Shown: positions 36,919-45,890, counted from the first letter of the stretch. The stretch is DNA of 54,721 nucleotides from Halobacillus fulvus (GCA_004078665.1 SCFO01000011.1:1-54721), one strand, 5' to 3'. Translations and numbers: made by a program. Notes: generated by a model from the sequence alone, not told the origin.

Positions 36919-37511
36919 AGGGGAAAGTCCAATTTACACGTGATGCTTTTCGTCCGAATGTATCGCTGAAAGAACGTCCTCCCTATGTAGAGGAGAAATA
37001 CGTAATGTGTGAAATCGGCGTGCTGCTGGAGCAATTTTCACAGCTCCGCCTGAAGAGCGGATGGACAATCATCAGCCGGGATGGAAGGGTGTTCGCTCAG
37101 TCTCAGAAAGGTCAACAATGTCCGTTTATGGAAGCGGTCATCGGTGACGAATCGCCTTTCTCTTACGTACAGGCGGCCATTCTCTATCACTACCTGCTCG
37201 AATACTCCCAATCTGATCATCAAACGGTCGACCCTGATACAATATTGGACGACCCTTGGATACAGAAGCTGGATCTGTTCGGTTATTGGACATTTGGAAA
37301 AGTGGAACGAAGTTTGAATCCGATGTTTTTCTATGACTCGCTTCTTCATCCTGTCGTCATCTTTTTCACGCACCATACAGAAGGAGTTGAACATGTCGTC
37401 AAGCATATTCAACGATTCGATCATTTAGGCTATGGCATGCGCTATCACCAGCGTACGTGGGCCACTTCCAACCGGGAAAATCCATTCATGCGCGATCACC
37501 GTTCAGGCTGA
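36915..37511 (+). CDS. Unknown protein coupled to the SinR/SinI-like pair
   Basis: I do not recognise this 198-aa protein. It is soluble, with no signal peptide or membrane segment, and rich in aromatics and histidines (FFTHHTEGVEHVVKHIQRF, YGMRYHQRTW). A central stretch GWTIISRDGRVFAQSQKGQQ looks beta-rich. It begins in the stop codon of the SinI-like gene, with GAGGAG inside that gene. A frame from 36888 would add nine residues but has no good ribosome binding site. Tight coupling suggests it acts with, or is controlled by, the Sin-like pair. Confidence 0.78.
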   Translation: MKGKVQFTRDAFRPNVSLKERPPYVEEKYVMCEIGVLLEQFSQLRLKSGWTIISRDGRVFAQSQKGQQCPFMEAVIGDESPFSYVQAAILYHYLLEYSQSDHQTVDPDTILDDPWIQKLDLFGYWTFGKVERSLNPMFFYDSLLHPVVIFFTHHTEGVEHVVKHIQRFDHLGYGMRYHQRTWATSNRENPFMRDHRSG

Positions 37512-37622
37512 TTTTTTCCTTTTTAGCGGACAACTTTTTCCATCATTTTACTAAAAACCAGTTTAACCGACTCTCTTAGATGGTAAATAGTGTTGTAAGA
37601 CGAATCTGAAAAGGTGAGTGGA

Positions 37623-37733
37623 ATGGAACATCTAAAAGAAATTATGGAAAGTATCATTGAACAGTCTGAGCATTCGGATGACCTGTCCTCAGAAGAAGTG
37701 ATCCATCAGCTGATTGAACAATTACGCAAATAA
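37623..37733 (+). CDS. Possible small protein (36 aa)
   Basis: A short frame, MEHLKEIMESIIEQSEHSDD followed by LSSEEVIHQLIEQLRK. It is acidic, strongly amphipathic and helical. AAGGTGAG lies about 7-8 nt before the ATG and a terminator follows the stop directly. The pattern SSEEVIHQLIEQL recalls short Sin-type or dimerisation helices. Expression is uncertain. Confidence 0.5.
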   Translation: MEHLKEIMESIIEQSEHSDDLSSEEVIHQLIEQLRK

Positions 37734-37735
37734 AA

Positions 37736-37770
37736 GGCCCACAATCAAAGATTTACTTCGATTGTGGGTC
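37736..37770. terminator. Bidirectional terminator between small ORF and glcF
   Basis: GGCCCACAATC and GATTGTGGGTC form the stem, which includes the glcF stop codon. Confidence 0.8.
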
Positions 37771-39039
37771 AGCCTCGATGAGCAGATCGACAAGGTGGAC
37801 CGATTCCATCCTGTCTCCTCTTCCTTCTCTCTGAATTCCAAGCTTCATCTGCAATTGACAGCCGGGATTGGACGTTACGATCTCTTCCGGCTCCGCATCA
37901 CATACATCCTTCATTTTTACATCCAGAATCTCCATCGACTCCTTATGATGAACCATATTGTAAATCCCAGCTGAACCACAACAAAAGTCAGGGCGCTTCA
38001 ATTCCTTGAGACGAATGCCAGGAATTTTCCGGATCAATTCTAGGGGCTGATCGACGACCTTTTGAACGTTTCTCAAATGGCAGGACGGTTGGTACGTAAT
38101 GGTTTTCTGTAAGGGTTTCGTGAATGTAAGTCCGTCGAGTTCAACAAGCAGAGCAGCAATATCATAAACCTTTTCCGAGAACCGGACAGCTCTGTCATAC
38201 CACGGAGAATCTTTATCAAAAAGGTGGCGGTATTCGACAAGCCGTGCACCGCATCCCCCTGCTGTGTTTACAATATAATCAAAACCCTCTTCTTCAAACA
38301 CTTCAATATTCCGTTTCGCCAGCTCAAGCGACACATCGACCTTCCCTGAATGGGCATGCAACGCCCCACAGCATGTCTGCTGATCAGGGAAAGCGACTTC
38401 TGCACCGCTCCGAAGCAACAGCTCGACAGCGTTTTGGTTCGCCTCAAAAAAGACGCTATCCATAATACAGCCTTTGAAAAAAGCGACTTTTGCTTTTGCC
38501 GGGCGCTGTCTCATATAGCGTGTCACTCGTTCCTGCCGTTGCTTTGGAGAAGGCATTTCAGGCAGGATGGCCTCCATTTTCCCGATATGTAACGGCGCGC
38601 GCTGCGTCAAACCGAATTGATGAGCCACTTTCCTCAGACCGGATTTTTGGTACAGCCACGTGGCATTCCCCAGGAAATTCATCCATCTTGAGGAAGGGAA
38701 GAACGATTCAAACAGGAACCCTTCTGCCTTCTGTTGCAAGGTTGATGGCGTTTGTTCTGATTCAATCACGGATTTGGCACTCTCGAGAATCTGATCATAC
38801 TGGACATTTGTCGGGCAAACCGTCATGCAAGCCATGCATCCAAGACACTTTTCAATCGGTTCCTGTAAATCCTCTACCGTCGCTTTCCCCTGTGCGACCA
38901 TTTTGACTAGATTGATCCGTCCCCTTGGAGAATGGGTTTCCCTTTCCATCGTTTCATAAGTCGGACAGGCCGGAAGACAGTAGCCGCACTGGACACAGTC
39001 GAAGGTTTTGTTGTAGGCATCCCGTAACGCTTCATTCAT
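37753..39039 (-). CDS. glcF: GlcF-like iron-sulfur subunit of a 2-hydroxyacid oxidase
   Basis: A 428-aa iron-sulfur protein. Two 4Fe-4S ferredoxin motifs near the N-terminus (CVQCGYCLPACPTY and CLGCMACMTVCPTN) are followed by two CCG domains (CCGALHAHSG, CCGSAGIYN). It would pass electrons from the flavin subunit GlcD to the quinone pool. It overlaps glcD by 8 nt and is last in the run of MurNAc genes. Glycolate is the classical substrate; here D-lactate from MurQ is a plausible alternative. Confidence 0.9.
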   Translation of the reverse strand: MNEALRDAYNKTFDCVQCGYCLPACPTYETMERETHSPRGRINLVKMVAQGKATVEDLQEPIEKCLGCMACMTVCPTNVQYDQILESAKSVIESEQTPSTLQQKAEGFLFESFFPSSRWMNFLGNATWLYQKSGLRKVAHQFGLTQRAPLHIGKMEAILPEMPSPKQRQERVTRYMRQRPAKAKVAFFKGCIMDSVFFEANQNAVELLLRSGAEVAFPDQQTCCGALHAHSGKVDVSLELAKRNIEVFEEEGFDYIVNTAGGCGARLVEYRHLFDKDSPWYDRAVRFSEKVYDIAALLVELDGLTFTKPLQKTITYQPSCHLRNVQKVVDQPLELIRKIPGIRLKELKRPDFCCGSAGIYNMVHHKESMEILDVKMKDVCDAEPEEIVTSNPGCQLQMKLGIQREGRGDRMESVHLVDLLIEADPQSK

Positions 39040-40435
39040 CCGTCAACACCAGCCTTTGTCCTTTTTCCACAAAAATCTTCCCCGGATTCATAATGTGGTT
39101 CGGGTCCCACGCATCCTTGAGGCGCTTCATCATATCTACGCCGACTTCACCGAGCTCAAGCTCCATGAACGGAGCTTTCATTGTTCCGATGCCGTGTTCT
39201 CCCGATAACGTCCCGCCAAGTTCAATGGCGGCTTTGAACATCTCTTCGACCGCAAGCTCCACGCGCTTCATTTCCTCTTTATTCCGCTTGTCACATAAGA
39301 CATTAGGATGCAGATTCCCATCTCCAGCATGGCCGAAAGCGACCACCTCGACATCGAATTTTTCTTTAATCTCTTGCAGACGGTCCATGAAATCCGGAAT
39401 TTTGCTCCTCGGAACTGTTGCATCTTCAGAAACTTTTGTCGGCTTAATTTTGGCAATCGCAGGGGACACCTGTTTCCTTGCGTGCCAAATGTTTTCTGCC
39501 TCTTCTTCTGTCTTCGGAATGATGACCTCCTTGGCCCCGATCCGTTCCATAATCTCTTCGACGAGCTTTCTTTCGACTTTCAGTGTTTCAGGGTGACCGT
39601 CGAGCTCTAAAATGACAACGGCCGCAGCATGGACGGGCAATCCCACCGGCTTAAAGTTCTCTACCGCTACGATGCAAGCCTGGTCCATAAACTCCATCTT
39701 CGAAGGCAAAATACCGGAAGTGAGCGTTTTGGAGATCGCTTCCCCTGCTTTTCTGACGTGATCAAATGCGACCATCATCGTCTGTACAGCAGGTGGCTTA
39801 GGCATCAGCTTCAATGTCGCCTCGACAATCACGCCTAACGTTCCTTCTGAGCCGACAATCAGCTTCGTCAAATCATACCCCGTCACATTTTTGATCGTCC
39901 CTCCACCGGTGCGCATGACTTCACCTTCAGGGGTGATGACTTCAAGCCCTATGACATGATCCTTCGTGACGCCGTACTTCAACCCTCTAGGTCCTCCCGA
40001 ATTTTCGGCTAAATTGCCTCCGATTGTAGCAACATGAGCGCTACTCGGGTCGGGGGCGTACATCAAGCCATGCTTTTCTGCCTCCTCATTGATACGGGCG
40101 GTCAACACACTCGGTGTCACAGTGACCGTCAAATCATCTGGTCTATGATCGATTTTCTTTGGCCATTGAGACATATCAAGAACGATTCCACCATGGACAG
40201 GAAGCGGTCCACCGCTCAGACAAGTTCCTGAGCCACGAGGATAAACGGGAACACGGTAGCGATTGGCAAGCTTAAATACCGCCACCACTTCCTCTTTCTC
40301 CTTTGCCTGGACGACTGCTTCCGGCAAATACTCACCGAAAGACGCATCAAAACTGTAGCTGTGCCGGTCCGCGAGAGAGGTGAGAATCCGCTCTTCCGGT
40401 ATCGCTTTTTTTAAATCTTCCAGCCAATGACTCAT
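39032..40435 (-). CDS. glcD: GlcD-like FAD-linked D-2-hydroxyacid dehydrogenase
   Basis: A 467-aa flavoprotein. The FAD-binding PCMH domain (about 35-215) has VYPRGSGTCLSGGPLPVHGG and GGNLAENSGGPRGLKYG. The C-terminal FAD oxidase domain ends GTLSGEHGIGTMKAPFME with DPNHIMNPGKIF. It would oxidise glycolate to glyoxylate or D-lactate to pyruvate. It lies 3 bp after the RpiR gene and overlaps glcF. The neighbouring MurQ releases D-lactate, which favours D-lactate as physiological substrate (inference). Confidence 0.9.
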   Translation of the reverse strand: MSHWLEDLKKAIPEERILTSLADRHSYSFDASFGEYLPEAVVQAKEKEEVVAVFKLANRYRVPVYPRGSGTCLSGGPLPVHGGIVLDMSQWPKKIDHRPDDLTVTVTPSVLTARINEEAEKHGLMYAPDPSSAHVATIGGNLAENSGGPRGLKYGVTKDHVIGLEVITPEGEVMRTGGGTIKNVTGYDLTKLIVGSEGTLGVIVEATLKLMPKPPAVQTMMVAFDHVRKAGEAISKTLTSGILPSKMEFMDQACIVAVENFKPVGLPVHAAAVVILELDGHPETLKVERKLVEEIMERIGAKEVIIPKTEEEAENIWHARKQVSPAIAKIKPTKVSEDATVPRSKIPDFMDRLQEIKEKFDVEVVAFGHAGDGNLHPNVLCDKRNKEEMKRVELAVEEMFKAAIELGGTLSGEHGIGTMKAPFMELELGEVGVDMMKRLKDAWDPNHIMNPGKIFVEKGQRLVLTDE

Positions 40436-40438
40436 CGT

Positions 40439-41365
40439 TTAACCTCCCTTTTCGATCATCCTTTTGACAGGTTTCCCTTTCTTGACCGTCGTGCCTTTTA
40501 ATGTATTCATGACATCTGTTATTTCATTGAAATAGGTAGAGGCTTCATTCCACTGCTCTGTCACCAAGTTGACGAATAAAATATCAATCATGTGCAGCTG
40601 GGCTAGCCTTGAAGATGTCGCACCGCTTCGGAAGGGCGCAGGAATCTCCCTTGATGCCGAAATGTATAGGGAGATATCAGCAAATGATGTCACCGTCGAC
40701 TGCCCATAGCGGGTCAGGCTGATCGTTGTCGCACCTTTTTGACGGGCGATCTCCATAATTTTAGCCGTTTCATAGGTTTCTCCTGAAAAAGAAATGCCGA
40801 ATACGACATCCTCTTCACTGACGTTGGCGATATTCATCGCTGCATTGTGCAAATCCGTAAAAGCAGAGGTCGGCTTGTTCATTCTCATGAATTTCTGTTG
40901 CGCGTCCTGAGCGATGATGCCGGACGCTCCTACACCAAAGAAATGGATACGTTCAGCATTTCTGAGCACATCCACAGCCTCTGCCAACGTGTCGTAATCG
41001 ACGAGCTCCATCGTCTCCTTGATGGCCTGCAGGCTGTTGTTCGTCACTTTTTCAACAATCAGGTCCGACGCCTCTCCAGGCTGGATATCACGATAGCTGG
41101 CATCTGGCTTCTTTTGAAGGTCTCCCGAAATCCGCAGCTTCAATTCCTGCAGTCCTTTCAATCCAAGCGATTTACACAGCCGGATGACCGCTGCACTTGA
41201 CGTCGAACTGAGCTCACCGAGCTGAGTCGCCGTACAATGAATCGCCTCATGAGGATGCTCAAGAATAAATTGTGCAATTTTACGTTCAGAAGGTGGTAGC
41301 TTATCTTTCATTTCCTTTAACATCATCAATCCACCGGTTAATGAGTTCATCATGTCCATCACCAC
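40439..41365 (-). CDS. RpiR-family regulator (MurR-like)
   Basis: A 308-aa regulator. The N-terminal RpiR helix-turn-helix (about 15-95, LPPSERKIAQFILEHPHEAI, TSSAAVIRLCKSLGLKGLQE) is joined to a C-terminal SIS sugar-phosphate domain (IHFFGVGASGIIAQDAQQKF, GISFSGETYETAKIMEIAR). The ligand is probably MurNAc-6-phosphate or GlcNAc-6-phosphate, as for E. coli MurR. It starts 2 bp after the permease stop with GTG, preceded by AAAGGA. Confidence 0.9.
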   Translation of the reverse strand: MVMDMMNSLTGGLMMLKEMKDKLPPSERKIAQFILEHPHEAIHCTATQLGELSSTSSAAVIRLCKSLGLKGLQELKLRISGDLQKKPDASYRDIQPGEASDLIVEKVTNNSLQAIKETMELVDYDTLAEAVDVLRNAERIHFFGVGASGIIAQDAQQKFMRMNKPTSAFTDLHNAAMNIANVSEEDVVFGISFSGETYETAKIMEIARQKGATTISLTRYGQSTVTSFADISLYISASREIPAPFRSGATSSRLAQLHMIDILFVNLVTEQWNEASTYFNEITDVMNTLKGTTVKKGKPVKRMIEKGG

Positions 41366-41367
41366 AC

Positions 41368-42207
41368 TTATCCTTTAATCGCACCTTCCGTCATTCCTTT
41401 CACAATCCGGCGCTGGAAGATGGCGTACAGTATAATCACAGGGATGATTGCCACGACGAGACTGGCAAACAGCGTGCCCCATGCATTCGTATATTGCGTT
41501 TCATTACTAATAAAGTCAATCGCCAATGCAAGCGTATAATTCTGTTCGGTCTGTAGAAAAATCAGCGCCATGAAATACTCATTCCAAAACTGGATCATGT
41601 TCATGATGGTGACCGTAATGATCCCTGTTGTCGAGAGTGGTGTTATGATTTTCCAAAGAATACCGTATGGCGACATACCGTCAATTGCCGCAGCTTCTTC
41701 AAGCGATTTTGGGATCGTTGCCATAAAACTGGTCAAAACGAAAATGCTGAATGGCAGCTGACTGACGGCATAGACGATCGCCAGACCAAAAATGTTATCG
41801 AGCAAATTGAGCTGCATCAATAAAAAGAAAAGAGGGATCCAGCCAAGTACCATTGGAATCATCATAGCAGATATATACAAAGTAAATAAAAGGCGGTTCC
41901 CTCGAAAACGTATTCTCTCCAGTGCATAAGAGGTCGGAATCGCCATCGCGAGCGTAAGCAGCGCCCCCAATGCCGTTACGATCAAACTGTTGAAAACGCT
42001 GATATCGATATTATAATTACTCCACGCATCGAAGAAGTTGCTGAAGCTGAATGACTCCGGCAGCCCCCATGGATTCGCATAAATTTCCGCATTCGATTTA
42101 AAGGCTCCAAGAATCATCCAGAAAATCGGATACAAAACAGCGAGCGACCATAAAATCAAAGGAATGCGTACGAACGAGCGTGAAAAGAATCCTCCTGCCT
42201 GTTTCAA
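41368..42207 (-). CDS. Carbohydrate ABC permease (MalG type), probable amino-sugar importer
   Basis: A 279-aa six-helix permease. EEAAAIDGMSPYGILWKII is the EAA loop and it ends KGMTEGAIKG. It is paired with the permease 19 bp upstream. It is distinct from MdxG. MurNAc or a muropeptide sugar is the likely cargo from context. No ATPase is encoded nearby. Confidence 0.9.
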   Translation of the reverse strand: MKQAGGFFSRSFVRIPLILWSLAVLYPIFWMILGAFKSNAEIYANPWGLPESFSFSNFFDAWSNYNIDISVFNSLIVTALGALLTLAMAIPTSYALERIRFRGNRLLFTLYISAMMIPMVLGWIPLFFLLMQLNLLDNIFGLAIVYAVSQLPFSIFVLTSFMATIPKSLEEAAAIDGMSPYGILWKIITPLSTTGIITVTIMNMIQFWNEYFMALIFLQTEQNYTLALAIDFISNETQYTNAWGTLFASLVVAIIPVIILYAIFQRRIVKGMTEGAIKG

Positions 42208-42226
42208 TATGTTCCCCTCCAGTCCG

Positions 42227-43120
42227 TTAATATTCCACTTTCTCTCTTCTCATCAAGAATTGCATGATAATGACCGTAATCAAAGACAGAATCAGAATCA
42301 TAACCCCGATCGTCGCTCCGTATCCGAAATTGAATTTGACGAAAGCCTGTTCATACAAGTAAGAGCCCATCACATGTGTCGAGTTGTTCGGACCCCCACG
42401 GGTCATGACTTGAACAATGATGAAAGAACCGTTCAACGTCGTAATGATGATATATAAAATGGAGATTTTGATTTGAGGCCAGATCAACGGCAGCGTCACT
42501 TTCCAAAACTGCTGCCATTCCGTTGCTCCATCAATTTCCGCCGCTTCATAGTAGCTTTTCGAGATGTTCGAAATTCCTCCCATCAGCATCAACATAAACA
42601 GGCCGATACCAGCCCATACAGATGGAAGAACTAAACTTGGCAGTGCCCAGTCCTCATCTCCAAGCCACGGCTTCGTCCAGCTTTCCAGCCCGATGAATTC
42701 AAGACCTGAATTGACAAGACCAAGACTCGGGTTGTAGATGAATGTCCAAAGAATACCGATGACAACAACAGACATGATATTCGGGAAGAAGAATACTATC
42801 CGGTAAAAAGGAGCTTCTTTAATCTTCATTTGAGTTAAAGCCACTGCAAAAAACGTAGCCAGAATCATGATCCCGATCACTTTTGTAATGACGAGAAAGT
42901 AGTCGTGGAGAATGGTCATCGGAATGATTTCATCACTGAACAGACGCCGGTAATTATCCAAGCCTGCGAACTCACCGAGCGAAGAAGATCCGGACCATTC
43001 AAAAAAGGAATAATACAATCCGTTAAACAACGGGTATAGGGTAAAGACGGAGAATAGAAGAAAAGTCGGGACAAGACAAAAGGCCAAAAACATATAAGCC
43101 TGCCGCTTCGATTGAACCAT
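42227..43120 (-). CDS. Carbohydrate ABC permease (MalF type), probable amino-sugar importer
   Basis: A 297-aa permease with six predicted membrane segments and the EAA loop SYYEAAEIDGATEWQQFWKV. The start is taken as ATG at 43120, 6 nt after GAGGTG; a GTG at 43129 adds three residues. It is separated from its binding-protein gene by 420 bp holding a terminator and two repeat elements, so it may need its own promoter. Confidence 0.9.
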   Translation of the reverse strand: MVQSKRQAYMFLAFCLVPTFLLFSVFTLYPLFNGLYYSFFEWSGSSSLGEFAGLDNYRRLFSDEIIPMTILHDYFLVITKVIGIMILATFFAVALTQMKIKEAPFYRIVFFFPNIMSVVVIGILWTFIYNPSLGLVNSGLEFIGLESWTKPWLGDEDWALPSLVLPSVWAGIGLFMLMLMGGISNISKSYYEAAEIDGATEWQQFWKVTLPLIWPQIKISILYIIITTLNGSFIIVQVMTRGGPNNSTHVMGSYLYEQAFVKFNFGYGATIGVMILILSLITVIIMQFLMRREKVEY

Positions 43121-43191
43121 TACATTCACCTCGCTCTTTGAAATAAATCTATTGCGGAAATCTATTAATCATATAAGTTACTTTAATAAGT

Positions 43192-43280
43192 GAGGGGTGG
43201 TGGGGAAACGACTCGCTTTCCTGCGGCGGACCGGCAAGCCCCTTCTCCCGCGGAAGTCTCGCCGTTTCCCCACCACCCCA
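43192..43280. repeat. GC-rich hairpin repeat of a second type
   Basis: GGGGTGGTGGGGAAACG (43194-43210) and CGTTTCCCCACCACCCC (43263-43279) form a 17-bp perfect stem. The loop contains ACTCGCTTTCCTGCGG and CCGCGGAAGTCTCG. It resembles the main repeat family in ending with a GAAACG stem but has a different core. Confidence 0.75.
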
Positions 43281-43302
43281 TTCCATTTTTGTGCTACTGG
43301 AA

Positions 43303-43478
43303 ATGTTTCCTTTCGACTTTATAAGAACGGAGGGACGGGAAATCGCGAGACTCCTATGGGAGGAAGGGCAGGGTGAGATCCCGCAGGGCTTAAGCCCGAG
43401 GAAGCTCAGCGCCCGCCCATGGAAAGCGAGTGATTTCCCGTCCCTCCGTCCCCTGTCAAAAGCAAAGGAAACGGAATA
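43303..43478 (+). repeat. Intergenic repeat element, full-length copy with degraded ends
   Basis: The core is intact: outer stem GGAGGGACGGGAAATCG with TGATTTCCCGTCCCTCC, then GAGACTCCTATGGGAGG, GTGAGATCCCGCAGGGC and GAGGAAGCTCAGCGCCC. The ends are weakly conserved (TGTTTCCTTTCG, AAAGGAAACGG). Confidence 0.88.
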
Positions 43479-43494
43479 CTTCTTTCCTAAAGCT

Positions 43495-43538
43495 TAAAAA
43501 ATGGAATGCAGAGACGCATGAGCCTCTGCATTCCCATT
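43495..43538 (-). terminator. Terminator between sugar-binding protein and permease genes
   Basis: ATGGGAATGCAGAG and CTCTGCATTCCAT form the stem on the minus strand, with a six-T run after it. Confidence 0.85.
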
Positions 43539-43542
43539 TCCT

Positions 43543-44922
43543 TTACTCCAGACTGCTGCGGTATTCCGCTGCCGCCGCTTCTGCTTCCTCCACAAACTCT
43601 TCCGCCGTAATGTTACCAAGCATTAGAGAAACAAGGGAGTTGCTGATTGGAGTTTCCAACTCTGCGCTCATTGGGTGAGGTTTTTGATAAATCTGTACTT
43701 GTTCAGGATCATTGATCATATCATTCGCATCTTTCAAGAACTGAGGAACTTCTTCACTTGCCGCAAGATCAACACCTTGAAGGTTCATCATCGCTCCCGT
43801 ATGCTCAGAGAAAGACTGCGCATATTCTTTCGAGAAGACAAACTCCACAAAAGCTTTCGCTGCTTCAGGATTTTCTGCCTGCTCAGCAATCGCAAGTGGT
43901 CTCAAGTCCGGAACAATCGCCATTGGGTTACCTTCATCTTGCATTGGAGAAGGAATAAAACCATATTGGAAATCTTCAGGTGTATCGTTCGCCATTTCAT
44001 TCGGAAGCCAGAAACCTACAGGAATGAACGCATTATCATGAAGCAGGAAGTTCATTTGAGACTGTGTATGGTTCAATGCTCCGAATCCATCATCCACCAA
44101 ACCAGCCTGCTGCATTTCTTCAACTTTCTTCATAACATTCAACACTTCTTCGCTGGACCAGGCACCTTCAGCACCCGTAATGACATCTGTAAGCAGTTCG
44201 TCACCGCCGGCTGCGCCAAACGCAGGATAAAGCATACCGCGTAGGAAGTAGTATGGATATTGACCTGTTGTGACAAATGGAGCGATTCCCTCATCGGAAT
44301 TAATTTGTTCCATCGTACTCATGAAGCTAGGGAAATCCTGTGGTACTTCCCATCCCTTTTCTTCAAACCAAGCGCTGTCATACCATGTGCCCCACGTATC
44401 GAATACAAGTGGCAGGCTGTAAATATCCCCATCGTATGTGGCCGGATCTACGATGAAACTTTCACTTAAAGGCGTACCGTCTTCAAGCTCAATCCCACCA
44501 AGCCATTCGGAGAGATTCATCAACTGACCATCTTCTACCATTTGAGTTTCACTAGAGCCGGCACCATCGATGTACACGACATCAGGTGGATCGTTGGATA
44601 CCCAACGCGAACGCATTTCTTCGTTAATGTTCGGACCGGCATGTTCCGTGATCGTTACATCTGGATACTCTTCTTGGAAATCGCCGATGACTTCTTTCCA
44701 CCAGGAGTCTCCATAGCCTCCGACAAAGTACTGGATCTCAAGCTCCCCTGAAATCTCACCATCTCCACCCGATTCAGAAGATGATTCTGAACCTGCGTCT
44801 TCACCTTCCGCTTCATTCGAAGCATCCTCGGTTCCTGCTCCAGGTGCGCAGGCACTAAGTAAAACGAAACTGAAAAGGACGACCAACATAAACCATAACG
44901 AACCCTTTCGATACAAGGTCAA
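43543..44922 (-). CDS. Carbohydrate-binding lipoprotein of ABC importer (probable amino-sugar)
   Basis: A 459-aa family 1 binding lipoprotein with lipobox LLSAC. An acidic Ser/Glu/Gly linker (about 30-55) precedes the binding fold (LEIQYFVGGYGDSWWKEVIG, PDVVYIDGAG). Its style recalls NgcE-type GlcNAc or chitobiose-binding proteins, though I cannot assign the ligand by sequence. The TTG start is preceded by GGGGGAG at about 7 nt. It lies 53 bp after murQ, which points to MurNAc or a disaccharide as cargo. Confidence 0.88.
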   Translation of the reverse strand: MTLYRKGSLWFMLVVLFSFVLLSACAPGAGTEDASNEAEGEDAGSESSSESGGDGEISGELEIQYFVGGYGDSWWKEVIGDFQEEYPDVTITEHAGPNINEEMRSRWVSNDPPDVVYIDGAGSSETQMVEDGQLMNLSEWLGGIELEDGTPLSESFIVDPATYDGDIYSLPLVFDTWGTWYDSAWFEEKGWEVPQDFPSFMSTMEQINSDEGIAPFVTTGQYPYYFLRGMLYPAFGAAGGDELLTDVITGAEGAWSSEEVLNVMKKVEEMQQAGLVDDGFGALNHTQSQMNFLLHDNAFIPVGFWLPNEMANDTPEDFQYGFIPSPMQDEGNPMAIVPDLRPLAIAEQAENPEAAKAFVEFVFSKEYAQSFSEHTGAMMNLQGVDLAASEEVPQFLKDANDMINDPEQVQIYQKPHPMSAELETPISNSLVSLMLGNITAEEFVEEAEAAAAEYRSSLE

Positions 44923-44951
44923 TCTAAACTCCCCCTTTAAAAATGAGTTGT

Positions 44952-44976
44952 ATTTGAAACCAAATGGTATTCAAAT
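44952..44976 (-). promoter_or_regulatory. Near-palindrome between murQ and the binding-protein gene
   Basis: ATTTGAA (44952-44958) and TTCAAAT (44970-44976) surround ACCAAATGGT. It may be an operator for the RpiR regulator or an intercistronic hairpin. Confidence 0.4.
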
Positions 44977-45890
44977 CATCGTTTGAACAAAATCGCCTTC
45001 CGTATATCGCCTTCACTCTGCTTGAGTCGCGCCTCGGCTTCCTCAAATGAGACGTTAGCCTGAATCATGAGGAGTGCGGGCTTGACGTGGAACCCGGCTT
45101 GCTGAAGGGCCGTTTCCGCTTCCTCATATGTAGCGTTCGTCGCCTCCATCAAAATCCTTTTGGCTCTTTCCCTCAGCTTGTAATTGCTGGCATGTACATC
45201 TACCATTAGATTTTCATATACTTTTCCGAGCCGGACCATGACGGTCGTGCTCAGCATATTCAACACCATTTTGTGAGCCGTTGCCGCTTTCAGCCTCGTC
45301 GATCCAGTCAACACTTCAGGACCCACGACGACTTCAATCGGGCATTCGGCAACATCACTGATTTGAGATGGTGTGTTACACGATAATGAGATGGTGTAAG
45401 CACCGATTTTGCTAGCGTGCTTCAGGGCACCTATCGGATAAGGTGTACGGCCGCTAGCTGTAATGCCGACTACAACGTCATTTGCCGTCAAACCCTTTTC
45501 GGATACGTCGATACCACCTTGCTCTTCTTCATCCTCGGAATTTTCCCGGGCCTTCGTGAAGGCTCCACCACCTCCGGCCATCACCGCCTGGATCAAATCG
45601 GGATCCACCATGAAAGTAGGCGGACATTCGGATGCATCCATCACACCCAGTCTTCCACTTGTCCCTGCTCCGACGTAAAACAGCCGGCCTCCTTTTTTCA
45701 AAGCAGCGGCTGTATGCTCCACCGCTTTCTCCACCTGAGGTAACACTTGGCGCACAGCCTCTACGACACGCTCATCCTCTTCATTCATGACAGTCAAAAT
45801 TTCTTTCGTCGTCATTTGATCAAGATTCATCGTCCGCTTGTTTCGTTGTTCGGTTGTCAAAGAGGCTAAAGAATCATTCATTTCCATCAC
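44976..45890 (-). CDS. murQ: N-acetylmuramic acid 6-phosphate etherase
   Basis: A 304-aa cytosolic enzyme that cleaves the lactyl ether of MurNAc-6-phosphate to give GlcNAc-6-phosphate and D-lactate. The SIS fold has LFYVGAGTSGRLGVMDASEC and GITASGRTPYPIGAL. The conserved GPEVLTGSTRLKAATAHKM and the C-terminal helical domain are present at full length. It overlaps the kinase gene by 17 nt. The partner kinase and ABC genes show a complete MurNAc route. Confidence 0.95.
   Translation of the reverse strand: MMEMNDSLASLTTEQRNKRTMNLDQMTTKEILTVMNEEDERVVEAVRQVLPQVEKAVEHTAAALKKGGRLFYVGAGTSGRLGVMDASECPPTFMVDPDLIQAVMAGGGGAFTKARENSEDEEEQGGIDVSEKGLTANDVVVGITASGRTPYPIGALKHASKIGAYTISLSCNTPSQISDVAECPIEVVVGPEVLTGSTRLKAATAHKMVLNMLSTTVMVRLGKVYENLMVDVHASNYKLRERAKRILMEATNATYEEAETALQQAGFHVKPALLMIQANVSFEEAEARLKQSEGDIRKAILFKR

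Noticed and set aside
38925-39596. 223-codon forward frame opposite glcF/glcD
   Set aside because: Ser/Pro-rich antisense frame over well-supported genes.
37753-40435. Plain glycolate oxidase unrelated to neighbours
   Set aside because: Not excluded, but continuous strand, short gaps and overlaps with the MurNAc genes favour D-lactate as substrate.
43192-43280. CRISPR or transposon end
   Set aside because: A single hairpin with no spacers and no transposase; better read as a structured intergenic repeat.
43675-44244. 189-codon forward frame opposite the sugar-binding protein
   Set aside because: Antisense shadow; no start signal and no recognisable domain.
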